A stretch of 31,203 bases of DNA from UBA3263 sp964528425. Lineage in GTDB: Bacteria > Bacteroidota > Bacteroidia > Bacteroidales > Muribaculaceae. The position numbers and the translations under genes are program-made. Under the pieces are notes generated by a model that searched no databases, had not been told where the DNA came from, and was given only the letters and a program-made list of their open reading frames with translations. Location: the NCBI GenBank assembly GCA_964528425.1, contig CAZGTD010000022.1:1-31203 (forward strand), given 5' to 3'. Below are positions 1 to 6,086 of the stretch, piece after piece (position 1 is the first letter of the stretch; every line of letters starts with the position of its first letter).

Positions 1-34
1 CAGCAATAGCCACCATATACATTATGCGTTTCAT
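1..34 (-). CDS. Start of an unknown, possibly exported protein (partial, runs off left edge)
   Basis: Reading leftwards from an ATG at 34-32, the frame is open to the window edge and gives MKRIMYMVAIA. A basic start followed by hydrophobic residues resembles the beginning of a signal peptide or membrane anchor. A TAAATTTG promoter-like box lies just upstream at 47-40, only five bases from the ATG. Only eleven codons are visible, so no family can be named, and the call rests on the start, the promoter box and the hydrophobic run. Confidence 0.4.
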   Translation of the reverse strand, partial: MKRIMYMVAIA

Positions 35-39
35 GACCG

Positions 40-74
40 CAAATTTAACGAAAAATTTAGAATATTACTTCAAT
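40..74 (-). promoter_or_regulatory. Candidate Bacteroidetes promoter for the left-edge gene
   Basis: On the minus strand TAAATTTG at 47-40 matches the Bacteroidetes -7 consensus TAnnTTTG. ATTG at 74-71 could serve as a -33 element, but the 23-base spacer is longer than the usual 19-21. The box ends five bases before the ATG at 34, so a transcript from it would have almost no leader. Confidence 0.4.
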
Positions 75-307
75 ACACCCGAATATAAATCTTCAATCGG
101 GAATATTAAATCCCAATTCTTGCCCCAAACAACGTTGCCGTTTTCAATAGTGAATTTTTTGAAATGTTTAGGGTCGGAATACTTGTTATACTGAGGGTGC
201 GGATGGCGTTTAATGTACTCACCGACGTTTATATCTTTTTCGGTGTCGTCGGTGAATAATACCCGCAATATGAGATTCCCTAAATCTTTAGCTTTTTTTA
301 CTCGCAT
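65..307 (-). CDS. DUF2442 family protein
   Basis: This 80-residue protein has the compact layout of the DUF2442 family: an N-terminal stretch (about residues 5-22) of short strands in the style of 'xxLxVxFTDDTEKDINV', then a helix-like 'GEYIKRHP' region, a 'FKKFTIENGNVVWG' strand pair and a closing 'WDLIFPIEDLY' segment. The molecular function of the family is not established; members often sit beside DUF4160 genes, and the pair has the look of a toxin-antitoxin module. Here the DUF4160 gene ends four bases upstream, so the two are almost certainly co-transcribed. The gene is strikingly AT-rich next to the GC-rich genes beyond position 700, which suggests recent acquisition. The family call is from pattern recognition. 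Confidence 0.75.
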   Translation of the reverse strand: MRVKKAKDLGNLILRVLFTDDTEKDINVGEYIKRHPHPQYNKYSDPKHFKKFTIENGNVVWGKNWDLIFPIEDLYSGVLK

Positions 308-311
308 ATCT

Positions 312-614
312 TCAAAGCTTTGCCGTAATTTTTGTACTTCTGATTCGTTTTTTCATCACAAAGAACTTGACCCATTTATCAATAATGTTTTTGTGATATT
401 TAGTAATAAACTCAATAGCGGTTTTCTTATCTTTTTCAGATAGACTGTCGTAACCGTTCTTTTCCCTAACCCTTATCTCCGATAATTTTCCATCCATCAT
501 GATAATCTCAAAAATACTTTCTTTGCCGTCATGTTGCACATGAACATGAATGGGTTCATGTTCATTTGAAAAGAAATAGAAAATAAAGCCAAAGTATTCA
601 AAGATTTTGGGCAT
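312..614 (-). CDS. DUF4160 family protein
   Basis: This 100-residue protein starts MPKIFEYFGFIFYFF and carries the short His-x-His segment 'EHEPIHVHV' (about residues 18-26), the hallmark of the DUF4160 family. The C-terminal half is lysine-rich and helical (about residues 58-90), ending in 'KKRIRSTKITAKL'. DUF4160 members are small, of unknown activity, and are often coupled to a DUF2442 gene in suspected toxin-antitoxin pairs; that function is inference here. It is the first gene of the pair, has its own promoter at 666-697, and the next start codon is four bases past its stop. Hand counting 541-600 gives about 28% GC, far below the dcw region. Its 100 residues are slightly longer than the roughly 80-90 usual for the family. 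Confidence 0.75.
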   Translation of the reverse strand: MPKIFEYFGFIFYFFSNEHEPIHVHVQHDGKESIFEIIMMDGKLSEIRVREKNGYDSLSEKDKKTAIEFITKYHKNIIDKWVKFFVMKKRIRSTKITAKL

Positions 615-665
615 AATATATTAAAGTAAAAATTATCTGTTTGATTATTCTGATTATATCGCCGG

Positions 666-697
666 CAAAGGTACTGAAAATTTGGTAAGTTTGCAAT
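666..697 (-). promoter_or_regulatory. Promoter of the DUF4160/DUF2442 pair
   Basis: TACCTTTG at 673-666 on the minus strand fits the Bacteroidetes -7 box TAnnTTTG. ATTG at 697-694 stands 20 bases further upstream, the right distance for a -33 element. Transcription would start near 660, leaving a leader of about 45 bases before the DUF4160 ATG at 614. Confidence 0.6.
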
Positions 698-711
698 ATG
701 CGGGCGGGGGT

Positions 712-1293
712 TCAGAGCAGGGCGCGGGCTTCGGGGCCGAGGTTGAAAATCGCGTCGAGGATGCTCAGGCCGTCAATGAAGCCGAGCTGCTGAGCGCGCA
801 CCTGCCAGTAGGGGGCGATAGGGGCCGGCTGGAGGATGGCCGGTTGGAGGTTGGTGTGACGGCTGTAGGTAACGTCAATGTCGGTCATGTCGAGGGCGCG
901 GCGGATGAAGCGGTCAACGGCTTCATTCATGTCGGCTACGGAGCCGAAGCGATAGGGATTGCTCAGCAGCGGCAACAGGTCTGGGGCGTAGAACTCAAAA
1001 AACGGGGTGCGCCCATAGGCGCTTTCCAGGGCTGCGGGAATCGTTTCCCACCATGAGCCGTGGTCTGAAATGCGGGTATCGGCCCAGGTGTTGCCGTATG
1101 GTTTGGCTATCGGCACTGTCAGCTCCAGGCGCCCGCGGGTGTCGGCAATTTCAAATCTGTGGGCTTCCTTGCAGCGCTTGTTGAAGCGTTCGCTACCGAG
1201 AATTTCAATGGGACCGTCGTGGCGTGCCATAGCCCTGTAGAATTCAATTCCCGGGGCCAGACGGCATGGCAGATAAAGAGTTGCGGTGCTCAA
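712..1293 (-). CDS. WbqC family protein
   Basis: The protein belongs to the WbqC-like family found in polysaccharide and O-antigen loci; its biochemical role is not firmly established. Supporting signs are the early 'LYLPCRLAPGIEFY' segment, 'RFNKRCKEAHRF' followed by 'LELTVPIAKP', the central 'SAYGRTPFFEFY', and the C-terminal 'SILDAIFNLGPEA', all in the family's usual order. I place the start at a TTG at 1293-1291, giving 193 residues beginning STATLYLP. The frame is open back to an ATG at 1392, but that extension overlaps ribH by about 90 bases and is low-complexity (KASRPRKPQ...), so it looks like ribH shadow. The gene is last of a unit with the isomerase gene and ribH, separated from ribH by seven bases. 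Confidence 0.8.
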   Translation of the reverse strand: MSTATLYLPCRLAPGIEFYRAMARHDGPIEILGSERFNKRCKEAHRFEIADTRGRLELTVPIAKPYGNTWADTRISDHGSWWETIPAALESAYGRTPFFEFYAPDLLPLLSNPYRFGSVADMNEAVDRFIRRALDMTDIDVTYSRHTNLQPAILQPAPIAPYWQVRAQQLGFIDGLSILDAIFNLGPEARALL

Positions 1294-1300
1294 CGTTGGT

Positions 1301-1762
1301 TTAGTCGAAGCGGCGGCTGAAGTCAACCATCTGGATTGCGGTTTGCGCGGCCTCGATGCCTTTGTGGCCGGCGGGGCCTCCGCAGCGGTCAAGGGCCTGC
1401 TGCTCGTTCAGAACGGTCAGTACGCCGAAAATTACCGGCACCATACCGTCGGCGTTGAGCGAAGTGATACCTTGCGTAACGCTCTGACAAACATAGTCGA
1501 AGTGGGGCGTATCGCCCTGGATTACGCAGCCGAAAACTATTACGGCGTCGAAGTTTTCGGAGTCGATTACGCGCTGGGCGGCATAGGTCAGCTCAACCGC
1601 TCCCGGAACTACGAATTCCTCAAACGTGGCGCCGGCAGCGAGCAGCGTCTGCTTGGCACCGTCGGCCAGTGTTGAGGTTATATGTTCGTTCCATTGGGTA
1701 CGGATAACCGCAATGTGCATGTCTTGGCCCGAAACCCGGGCGGGATTGTAGCCTCCGGTCAT
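1301..1762 (-). CDS. ribH: 6,7-dimethyl-8-ribityllumazine synthase
   Basis: RibH condenses 5-amino-6-ribitylaminouracil with 3,4-dihydroxy-2-butanone 4-phosphate to form lumazine, the penultimate step of riboflavin synthesis, in cytosolic icosahedral or pentameric assemblies. The 153-residue length is normal. Visible family motifs are the N-terminal 'IAVIRTQWNEHIT', 'VVPGAVELTYAAQ', 'VIVFGCVIQGDTPHFDYV' containing the catalytic-site histidine, 'PVIFGVLTVLNEQQALDR' and the phosphate-binding 'GGPAGHKGIEAA', where most relatives have KAGNKG. The start ATG overlaps the stop of the upstream isomerase gene as ATGA, indicating translational coupling. No other riboflavin genes are nearby, as is common in Bacteroidales, where rib genes are scattered. 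Confidence 0.95.
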   Translation of the reverse strand: MTGGYNPARVSGQDMHIAVIRTQWNEHITSTLADGAKQTLLAAGATFEEFVVPGAVELTYAAQRVIDSENFDAVIVFGCVIQGDTPHFDYVCQSVTQGITSLNADGMVPVIFGVLTVLNEQQALDRCGGPAGHKGIEAAQTAIQMVDFSRRFD

Positions 1763-2376
1763 TGGCGGCAGGTGCAGTTACGGAGTTTTTCGCCAAGTGA
1801 GCCGCCCTGATGGCGCACTGCATATTGCTCGCGCGTAAAGCCGGTGCGCTGCATCATGCCAACAATCAGCAGATGACCGATTACAGTCATTGCGGTAATC
1901 GAGGTTGTCGGCGTTAGGCCAAGGGGGCAAACTTCGGCGGGATTGCCGGTGAAAAGTCCGATGGAATCGGGAGTCTGGGCTAGGGGCGACGATTCTTCGG
2001 CAGTGATAACTATAGCGCGGATTTCTGGATAGAGCATGTGGGCGATTTCATAGAGGCGCAGAATCTCGTCGGTGCGGCCCGAGTTGGAAATCAGCAGCAT
2101 TACGTCGTTGGGCTGGAGCACGCCTAAATCGCCATGTTGGGCCTCGGCGGGATTGATGCAGACGGCGGGGATGCCGGTCGATGCAAAGGTCGAAGCAATG
2201 TTTGATGCGATTTGGCCGGCTTTGCCCATTCCCGAGGCAACGACTTTGCCCCCGAGGGTGCATACCTGATGTTGAATAAGGTCTAAGGCCGCTGAATAAT
2301 TGGCGGTTAGTGGCACGGAAGCTATGGCCTGCGCTTCCGCAGCCAGTATATTCTTAAGGTTCTGGATTTCGTCCAT
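1759..2376 (-). CDS. kdsD: Arabinose-5-phosphate isomerase, SIS domain only (KdsD-like)
   Basis: The enzyme should interconvert ribulose 5-phosphate and arabinose 5-phosphate, the first committed step to Kdo for lipopolysaccharide. The SIS fold is recognised from 'VVASGMGKAGQIA' (Lys52 in the position of the KdsD catalytic lysine), 'NPAEAQHGDLG' (His81), 'LLISNSGRTDEI' and the C-terminal 'RHQGGSLGEKL'. Two details deviate from the usual GMGKSG and HPGG: Ser is Ala54... region reads KAG, and Pro is Gln190. At 205 residues it lacks the paired CBS domains of E. coli KdsD; single-domain isomerases are known in Bacteroides. It leads the unit with ribH and the WbqC gene. A role as a different sugar-phosphate isomerase cannot be excluded. 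Confidence 0.82.
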   Translation of the reverse strand: MDEIQNLKNILAAEAQAIASVPLTANYSAALDLIQHQVCTLGGKVVASGMGKAGQIASNIASTFASTGIPAVCINPAEAQHGDLGVLQPNDVMLLISNSGRTDEILRLYEIAHMLYPEIRAIVITAEESSPLAQTPDSIGLFTGNPAEVCPLGLTPTTSITAMTVIGHLLIVGMMQRTGFTREQYAVRHQGGSLGEKLRNCTCRQ

Positions 2377-2401
2377 TTCTGCTGCTATAGATTTTCGGCT
2401 G

Positions 2402-2409
2402 CAAAGTTA
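2402..2409 (-). promoter_or_regulatory. -7 box upstream of kdsD
   Basis: TAACTTTG at 2409-2402 on the minus strand is a clean TAnnTTTG box, about 25 bases before the kdsD start. The expected -33 position is only a run of T residues with no exact TTTG. Together with the hairpins behind ftsZ, it indicates that kdsD-ribH-wbqC is transcribed separately from the dcw cluster. Confidence 0.55.
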
Positions 2410-2460
2410 CGAAAAAAAGTTAAAACCTAAAAACTTTTTCCAACAATTCCCTTTTGGCCT

Positions 2461-2480
2461 CCGATTTGCCTGAAAATCGG
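2461..2480 (-). terminator. Second, smaller hairpin downstream of ftsZ
   Basis: CCGATTT and AAATCGG form a perfect seven-base-pair stem with a six-base loop, directly adjoining the larger hairpin at 2481-2519. In the ftsZ direction the sequence that follows is mixed A and T rather than a clean U-run. It may be part of a tandem terminator or an RNA-stabilising structure. Confidence 0.4.
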
Positions 2481-2519
2481 CGTGGAGACAGGTCAGACGG
2501 AATCTGACCTGTCTCCACG
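2481..2519 (-). terminator. Strong hairpin terminator at the end of the dcw cluster
   Basis: Positions 2481-2497 and 2503-2519 are perfect inverted repeats of 17 bases (arms starting CGTGGAGACAGG) around the loop CGGAA. It lies about 35 bases past the ftsZ stop, between ftsZ and kdsD. No U-tract follows immediately, so it may act as a 3' RNA stabiliser as well as, or instead of, an intrinsic terminator. Confidence 0.7.
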
Positions 2520-2553
2520 CGGGTGAGGTTGAATCAGTGTTTAGGGTTGGTTA

Positions 2554-3879
2554 TCAGAAGCTGATAATATCTGATGCCGGGGCCTGGTTTGCCGGCTGGG
2601 CCGGTTGCGGTTCAGGCGCTTTGCGGGCTGCCGAGGCGGTTATTGCTGCCTTTTCTTCCTTTGAGCGCGAGAATGCCGGATAGGTTTCCAGGGCTTCGAT
2701 AACGTTGTCGTCGTCGAGCTGGTCGGGGGTCAGGACAACGTAGAGGTTGCGAGCCTTTGCGGCGGCAACGTTGGCGGCGTATTCTTCGCCATATTGCTGC
2801 TTGATTACTTCAATGTCGTCTTTGGGCTTAATGGTTTCTTTCTGGCCCAAATCGGCAGCTACGGGTTTCTTTTCGGGCATCAGCACCTCGCCTTCGAAGC
2901 CGCTGGCCAGAATGGTGAGCTTGATGTCGGCATCGAGAGTATCGTCGTAGGCTACGCCGTGGATAACTTCAACGTCTTCAATCGAGGTTACGAAGTCAGT
3001 AAAGGCGGTCATTTCGCCGATGCTGAAAGGCTGCTCGGCCTTGCGGTTGATGTAGAGGTTGAAGAGCAGACGCTTTGAGCCCATGATGTTGCTGTTTTTC
3101 AGCAGCGGTGAGCGCAGCGCGCTTTCAATAGCGTCGGCCACGCGGTTGGGGCCAGAGCCATAGCCGCAGCTGATAATTGCCGAGCCGCCGTTGCGCAGGG
3201 TGGTGTCAACGTCGTTGAAGTCAATGTTGATGCGGGTGTCGGATGTGGTTATCAGCTCCGAAATCGAGCGGGCGGCGGTTGCCAGAGTGTCGTCGGCCTT
3301 GGCAAACGCAGAGTCGAAGTCGAGTTCGGGATAGATTTCAATGAGGCGTTCGTTGTTGATGAGCAGCAGGGCGTCGACATACTTGCGGATTTCCTCAGCG
3401 CCCTTCAGGGCTTTAGTGATTTTGCGCACGCCCTCAAAGAAGAAGGGAATGGTTACGATGCCTACGGTCAGAACGCCATGTTCGCGCGCAACGCGGGCAA
3501 CCACCGGAGCGGCGCCCGTGCCGGTGCCGCCGCCCATACCGGCGGTGATAAACACCATTTTGGTGTTTTTGTCGAAAATGGCGTTGATGGCGTCGATGCT
3601 CTCTTCGGCTGCCTCGTGGGCAACTTCTGGTTTGTCGCCGGCGCCCAAACCGGTGTGGCCGAGCAAAACGCGGTCGGGAACCGGCGAGTTGTCCAGAGCC
3701 TGCTTGTCGGTGTTGCAAACTACGAAGCGCACGTCTTTTACGCCGAGTTTATACATGTAGCCCACGGCATTGCCGCCGCCGCCACCAACACCGATAACCT
3801 TGATTATCGATTCGTTATTTGGATTTATCGGTTCCGGAGCCACGAAAACCATGTCCTGGCTGATATCGTCAATAGTCAT
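2554..3879 (-). CDS. ftsZ: Cell division GTPase FtsZ
   Basis: FtsZ is the tubulin-like GTPase that polymerises at midcell and recruits the divisome. Its 441 residues show the nucleotide-binding 'VGGGGGNAV' (31-39), the tubulin signature GGGTGTGAAP (116-125), the T7 synergy loop NIDFNDVD (218-225) and the C-terminal domain to about residue 330. A variable linker follows, then 'DDNVIEALETYPAFSRSKEEK' (about 390-410), which resembles the conserved C-terminal peptide that binds FtsA. Unusually, about 30 more residues rich in Ala, Pro and Gln follow, ending SDIISF. It is the last dcw gene, 17 bases after ftsA, and is followed by strong hairpins. Confidence 0.98.
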   Translation of the reverse strand: MTIDDISQDMVFVAPEPINPNNESIIKVIGVGGGGGNAVGYMYKLGVKDVRFVVCNTDKQALDNSPVPDRVLLGHTGLGAGDKPEVAHEAAEESIDAINAIFDKNTKMVFITAGMGGGTGTGAAPVVARVAREHGVLTVGIVTIPFFFEGVRKITKALKGAEEIRKYVDALLLINNERLIEIYPELDFDSAFAKADDTLATAARSISELITTSDTRINIDFNDVDTTLRNGGSAIISCGYGSGPNRVADAIESALRSPLLKNSNIMGSKRLLFNLYINRKAEQPFSIGEMTAFTDFVTSIEDVEVIHGVAYDDTLDADIKLTILASGFEGEVLMPEKKPVAADLGQKETIKPKDDIEVIKQQYGEEYAANVAAAKARNLYVVLTPDQLDDDNVIEALETYPAFSRSKEEKAAITASAARKAPEPQPAQPANQAPASDIISF

Positions 3880-3896
3880 AATCTGAAATTTTAAGT

Positions 3897-5225
3897 TTAA
3901 TCGTCGAAGTCGTCGAGAGTGTTAGGGGTTCCGAGGTTGGAGAACGTGCGTTTCAAACCGCTCCAGAAGCCGCCCTTGCGAGGTTCAATGTCGTCGAGCC
4001 CATCGTTGTCGGTGGTGTCGTCGTCGGGGTGTTCCTCTTCGTGTTTGGGTTCCGGCTGTGCCTGGGGTTCGGGGCGGGGAGTCATGGTGCAGGGGCGCAC
4101 GTTGTCGCTGTGGGCCAGGTAGTTCAGCAGCGAAATAACGTCGAGGTCTTCGCTGGTGGAAATTTTGTTGCCGACCAGACGCACCGTTGTGGGCAGCGAA
4201 CCGCGGCGCACACTCATGCCCGAAGTATGGGCCAGGGCTTCGGCAAAGCCCTTGAGCATTGCTCCGCCGCCAACAATAACGATTCCGCCCGGCAGTTCCG
4301 ACGTGGTCATGCCGGCGTATCCGATCTGGGCGGTTATGTTGGCAATGATTTCGCTTGCGCGGGCAACAACGATTTTTCTGATTTTTGAATTGTCGATTTC
4401 TTCCGGCACCGACTTGCTGCGCGAATCATCGGGGTGGACATCGGCGATTGTGCGTTTGATTTCCTCGGCGCGTTCTTCAAGCGGGTTAAGGGTCATCAAA
4501 TCGCGGGTTATATGGCGCGAGCCCAGAGGAATTGTGGCCAGATAGCGCATGTGGCCTCCCTTGTAGATGGCCACTGTTGTTGTTTCGGCTCCGCAGTCAA
4601 CCAGCATTGCTCCGGAGCGGCGTTCCTCGCTGGTGAGAACAAGGTCGGCCAAAGCCATGGGGCGCACGATGAATCCATTGATGGGAAGGTTGAGTTTTTC
4701 GCTCACCGAGAGTTTCAGATTGCGGAGCAGCTGGCTGCGGCAGCTAACAACGTTGACCTTGGCAGCCAGTTCGTTGCCGAGCATACCTACGGGCATATCG
4801 CCGTGGCTCTTGCCGTTCACCCGGAATTCTACGGGCTCAACGGCCAGGCGCTCGGAGTTCTGGTCGATTACCGTAGCGCGGTTCAGGAGTGTTTCAACCA
4901 TTTCGGGAGTAACTTCCGTGTCGTCGGCCAGGGCCATCTGCAGGTTGGCGGCTGTGGATTTCATCGAGCGTCCGCCAATGCCGAGATATACGGCCGAGAT
5001 TTTTGCCGGCGAAATGTAGTTGTTGAGCTTGGTAATTACCCGGTTGAGCTCGTTGGCTACTTCCTTAACGTTTTGCACGCAGCCGTGGCGAACGTGGTTG
5101 GGATGCTGATGTTCCTCCTCTATACCTTTTACGGTAAGGATGCCCGATAGGTCAACGTGGCCTACGGCACCCTTGATTTTGGAACTGCCGATTTCAACGG
5201 CAACAATGTAATTTTTCTGGTTCAT
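3897..5225 (-). CDS. ftsA: Cell division protein FtsA
   Basis: FtsA is the actin-like protein that anchors FtsZ filaments to the inner membrane. The 442-residue sequence has the ATPase motifs of the actin/Hsp70 fold: phosphate-1 'EIGSSKIKG' (11-19), phosphate-2 'LVDCGAETT' (208-216) and the adenosine motif 'GGIVIVGGGAM' (313-323). After residue 380 comes a Pro/Glu/Asp-rich spacer of about 37 residues, then 'GGFWSGLKRTFSNL' (418-431), which fits the membrane-targeting amphipathic helix, and an acidic end DDFDD. The acidic linker makes it longer than E. coli FtsA (420). It lies 18 bases after ftsQ and 17 before ftsZ in the same direction. Confidence 0.97.
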   Translation of the reverse strand: MNQKNYIVAVEIGSSKIKGAVGHVDLSGILTVKGIEEEHQHPNHVRHGCVQNVKEVANELNRVITKLNNYISPAKISAVYLGIGGRSMKSTAANLQMALADDTEVTPEMVETLLNRATVIDQNSERLAVEPVEFRVNGKSHGDMPVGMLGNELAAKVNVVSCRSQLLRNLKLSVSEKLNLPINGFIVRPMALADLVLTSEERRSGAMLVDCGAETTTVAIYKGGHMRYLATIPLGSRHITRDLMTLNPLEERAEEIKRTIADVHPDDSRSKSVPEEIDNSKIRKIVVARASEIIANITAQIGYAGMTTSELPGGIVIVGGGAMLKGFAEALAHTSGMSVRRGSLPTTVRLVGNKISTSEDLDVISLLNYLAHSDNVRPCTMTPRPEPQAQPEPKHEEEHPDDDTTDNDGLDDIEPRKGGFWSGLKRTFSNLGTPNTLDDFDD

Positions 5226-5243
5226 TATGGTGAAGATTATATT

Positions 5244-6086
5244 TTATTCTGGTTTTTGGGTTCCGGGAGCCGTTATCGTTTCAAGGTCGGGGCCTTCGTT
5301 TTCGAGTTCGGAAATAACCGGTACGCTAAGGTCGGGGAGTTTTCCGTGGCGCCGGGTGGCAACGACCTGACGGTTCCATTTCAGCGAAATGGTGTCGTAA
5401 TGTTCCCAGCCTTTATGTGGCAGCACGTCGGCATAGAATTTCTCCAGGCGCTTGAACTTATCGTCGATATTGTCAATCGAACCAAGGTTGATAATGTGGC
5501 CTCGTATCGCCGGAATCAGATAAATGTCGGAGCTGTCGCGAGCGGAAATCATAGTTACGAGATGTCCGGCCTCGGGGTGAGTGTTGAGATAGTCGAGCAG
5601 GGGCAGCAATTTTTCAGCGGGATAGTCGCCGCGCACCTGCGGAACGTCGATGTGGTAGCGCGCAACAGCCCGGATGCGTTTTCCCTCGCGGTTAACGTAG
5701 TAGCTCGGGCCTTTCAGCGGCCAAATGCGTGCAACCGGAACCATGGGAACCACTTTTATACGCAGCCGGTTATTGTTGAGGCGCATAACTTCGGCGGTTT
5801 CAATTTTGTCGAGACCGATCAGATAGCTGCGAATCGAGTCAAGCCCTATGTCGCTCAGGCGCCGCGATTTGAGGTCGCCCAAACGTGGCATCAGGTCGGC
5901 CGTAAGTTCCGCTGAGCTAACAAAGCCTGAACCTATGGGGTCGATAACCTGCACCCTGTCATTTTCCAAACCCTCACAAAGCTCGTTGTCGGCCCTGAAG
6001 TTAGCCCACACGCAAGCTACCACCAGGTACAGGCCGAGCAGTATGCAACCGAAAATGGTTAATAGTTTGCGGGTTTGTTGATTCAT
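5244..6086 (-). CDS. ftsQ: Cell division protein FtsQ
   Basis: FtsQ is the bitopic inner-membrane protein that links cytoplasmic and periplasmic divisome parts. The 280-residue protein has a short cytoplasmic start, one transmembrane helix at about residues 9-28 (IFGCILLGLYLVV), a POTRA-like region (about 45-115, with 'LDKIETAEVMRLNNNRLRIKVV') and a beta domain containing 'VPVARIW' and 'YYVNREGKRI', typical of FtsQ. FtsQ sequences diverge strongly, so position between murC and ftsA is part of the evidence. Its ATG overlaps the murC stop as ATGA. The C-terminal tail after about residue 265 is hydrophilic and ends in GTQKPE. Confidence 0.9.
   Translation of the reverse strand: MNQQTRKLLTIFGCILLGLYLVVACVWANFRADNELCEGLENDRVQVIDPIGSGFVSSAELTADLMPRLGDLKSRRLSDIGLDSIRSYLIGLDKIETAEVMRLNNNRLRIKVVPMVPVARIWPLKGPSYYVNREGKRIRAVARYHIDVPQVRGDYPAEKLLPLLDYLNTHPEAGHLVTMISARDSSDIYLIPAIRGHIINLGSIDNIDDKFKRLEKFYADVLPHKGWEHYDTISLKWNRQVVATRRHGKLPDLSVPVISELENEGPDLETITAPGTQKPE

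Noticed and set aside
682..1056. A 124-codon plus-strand frame opposite the WbqC gene
   Set aside because: Low-complexity Gly/Ala/Glu translation, antisense to a recognised family member.
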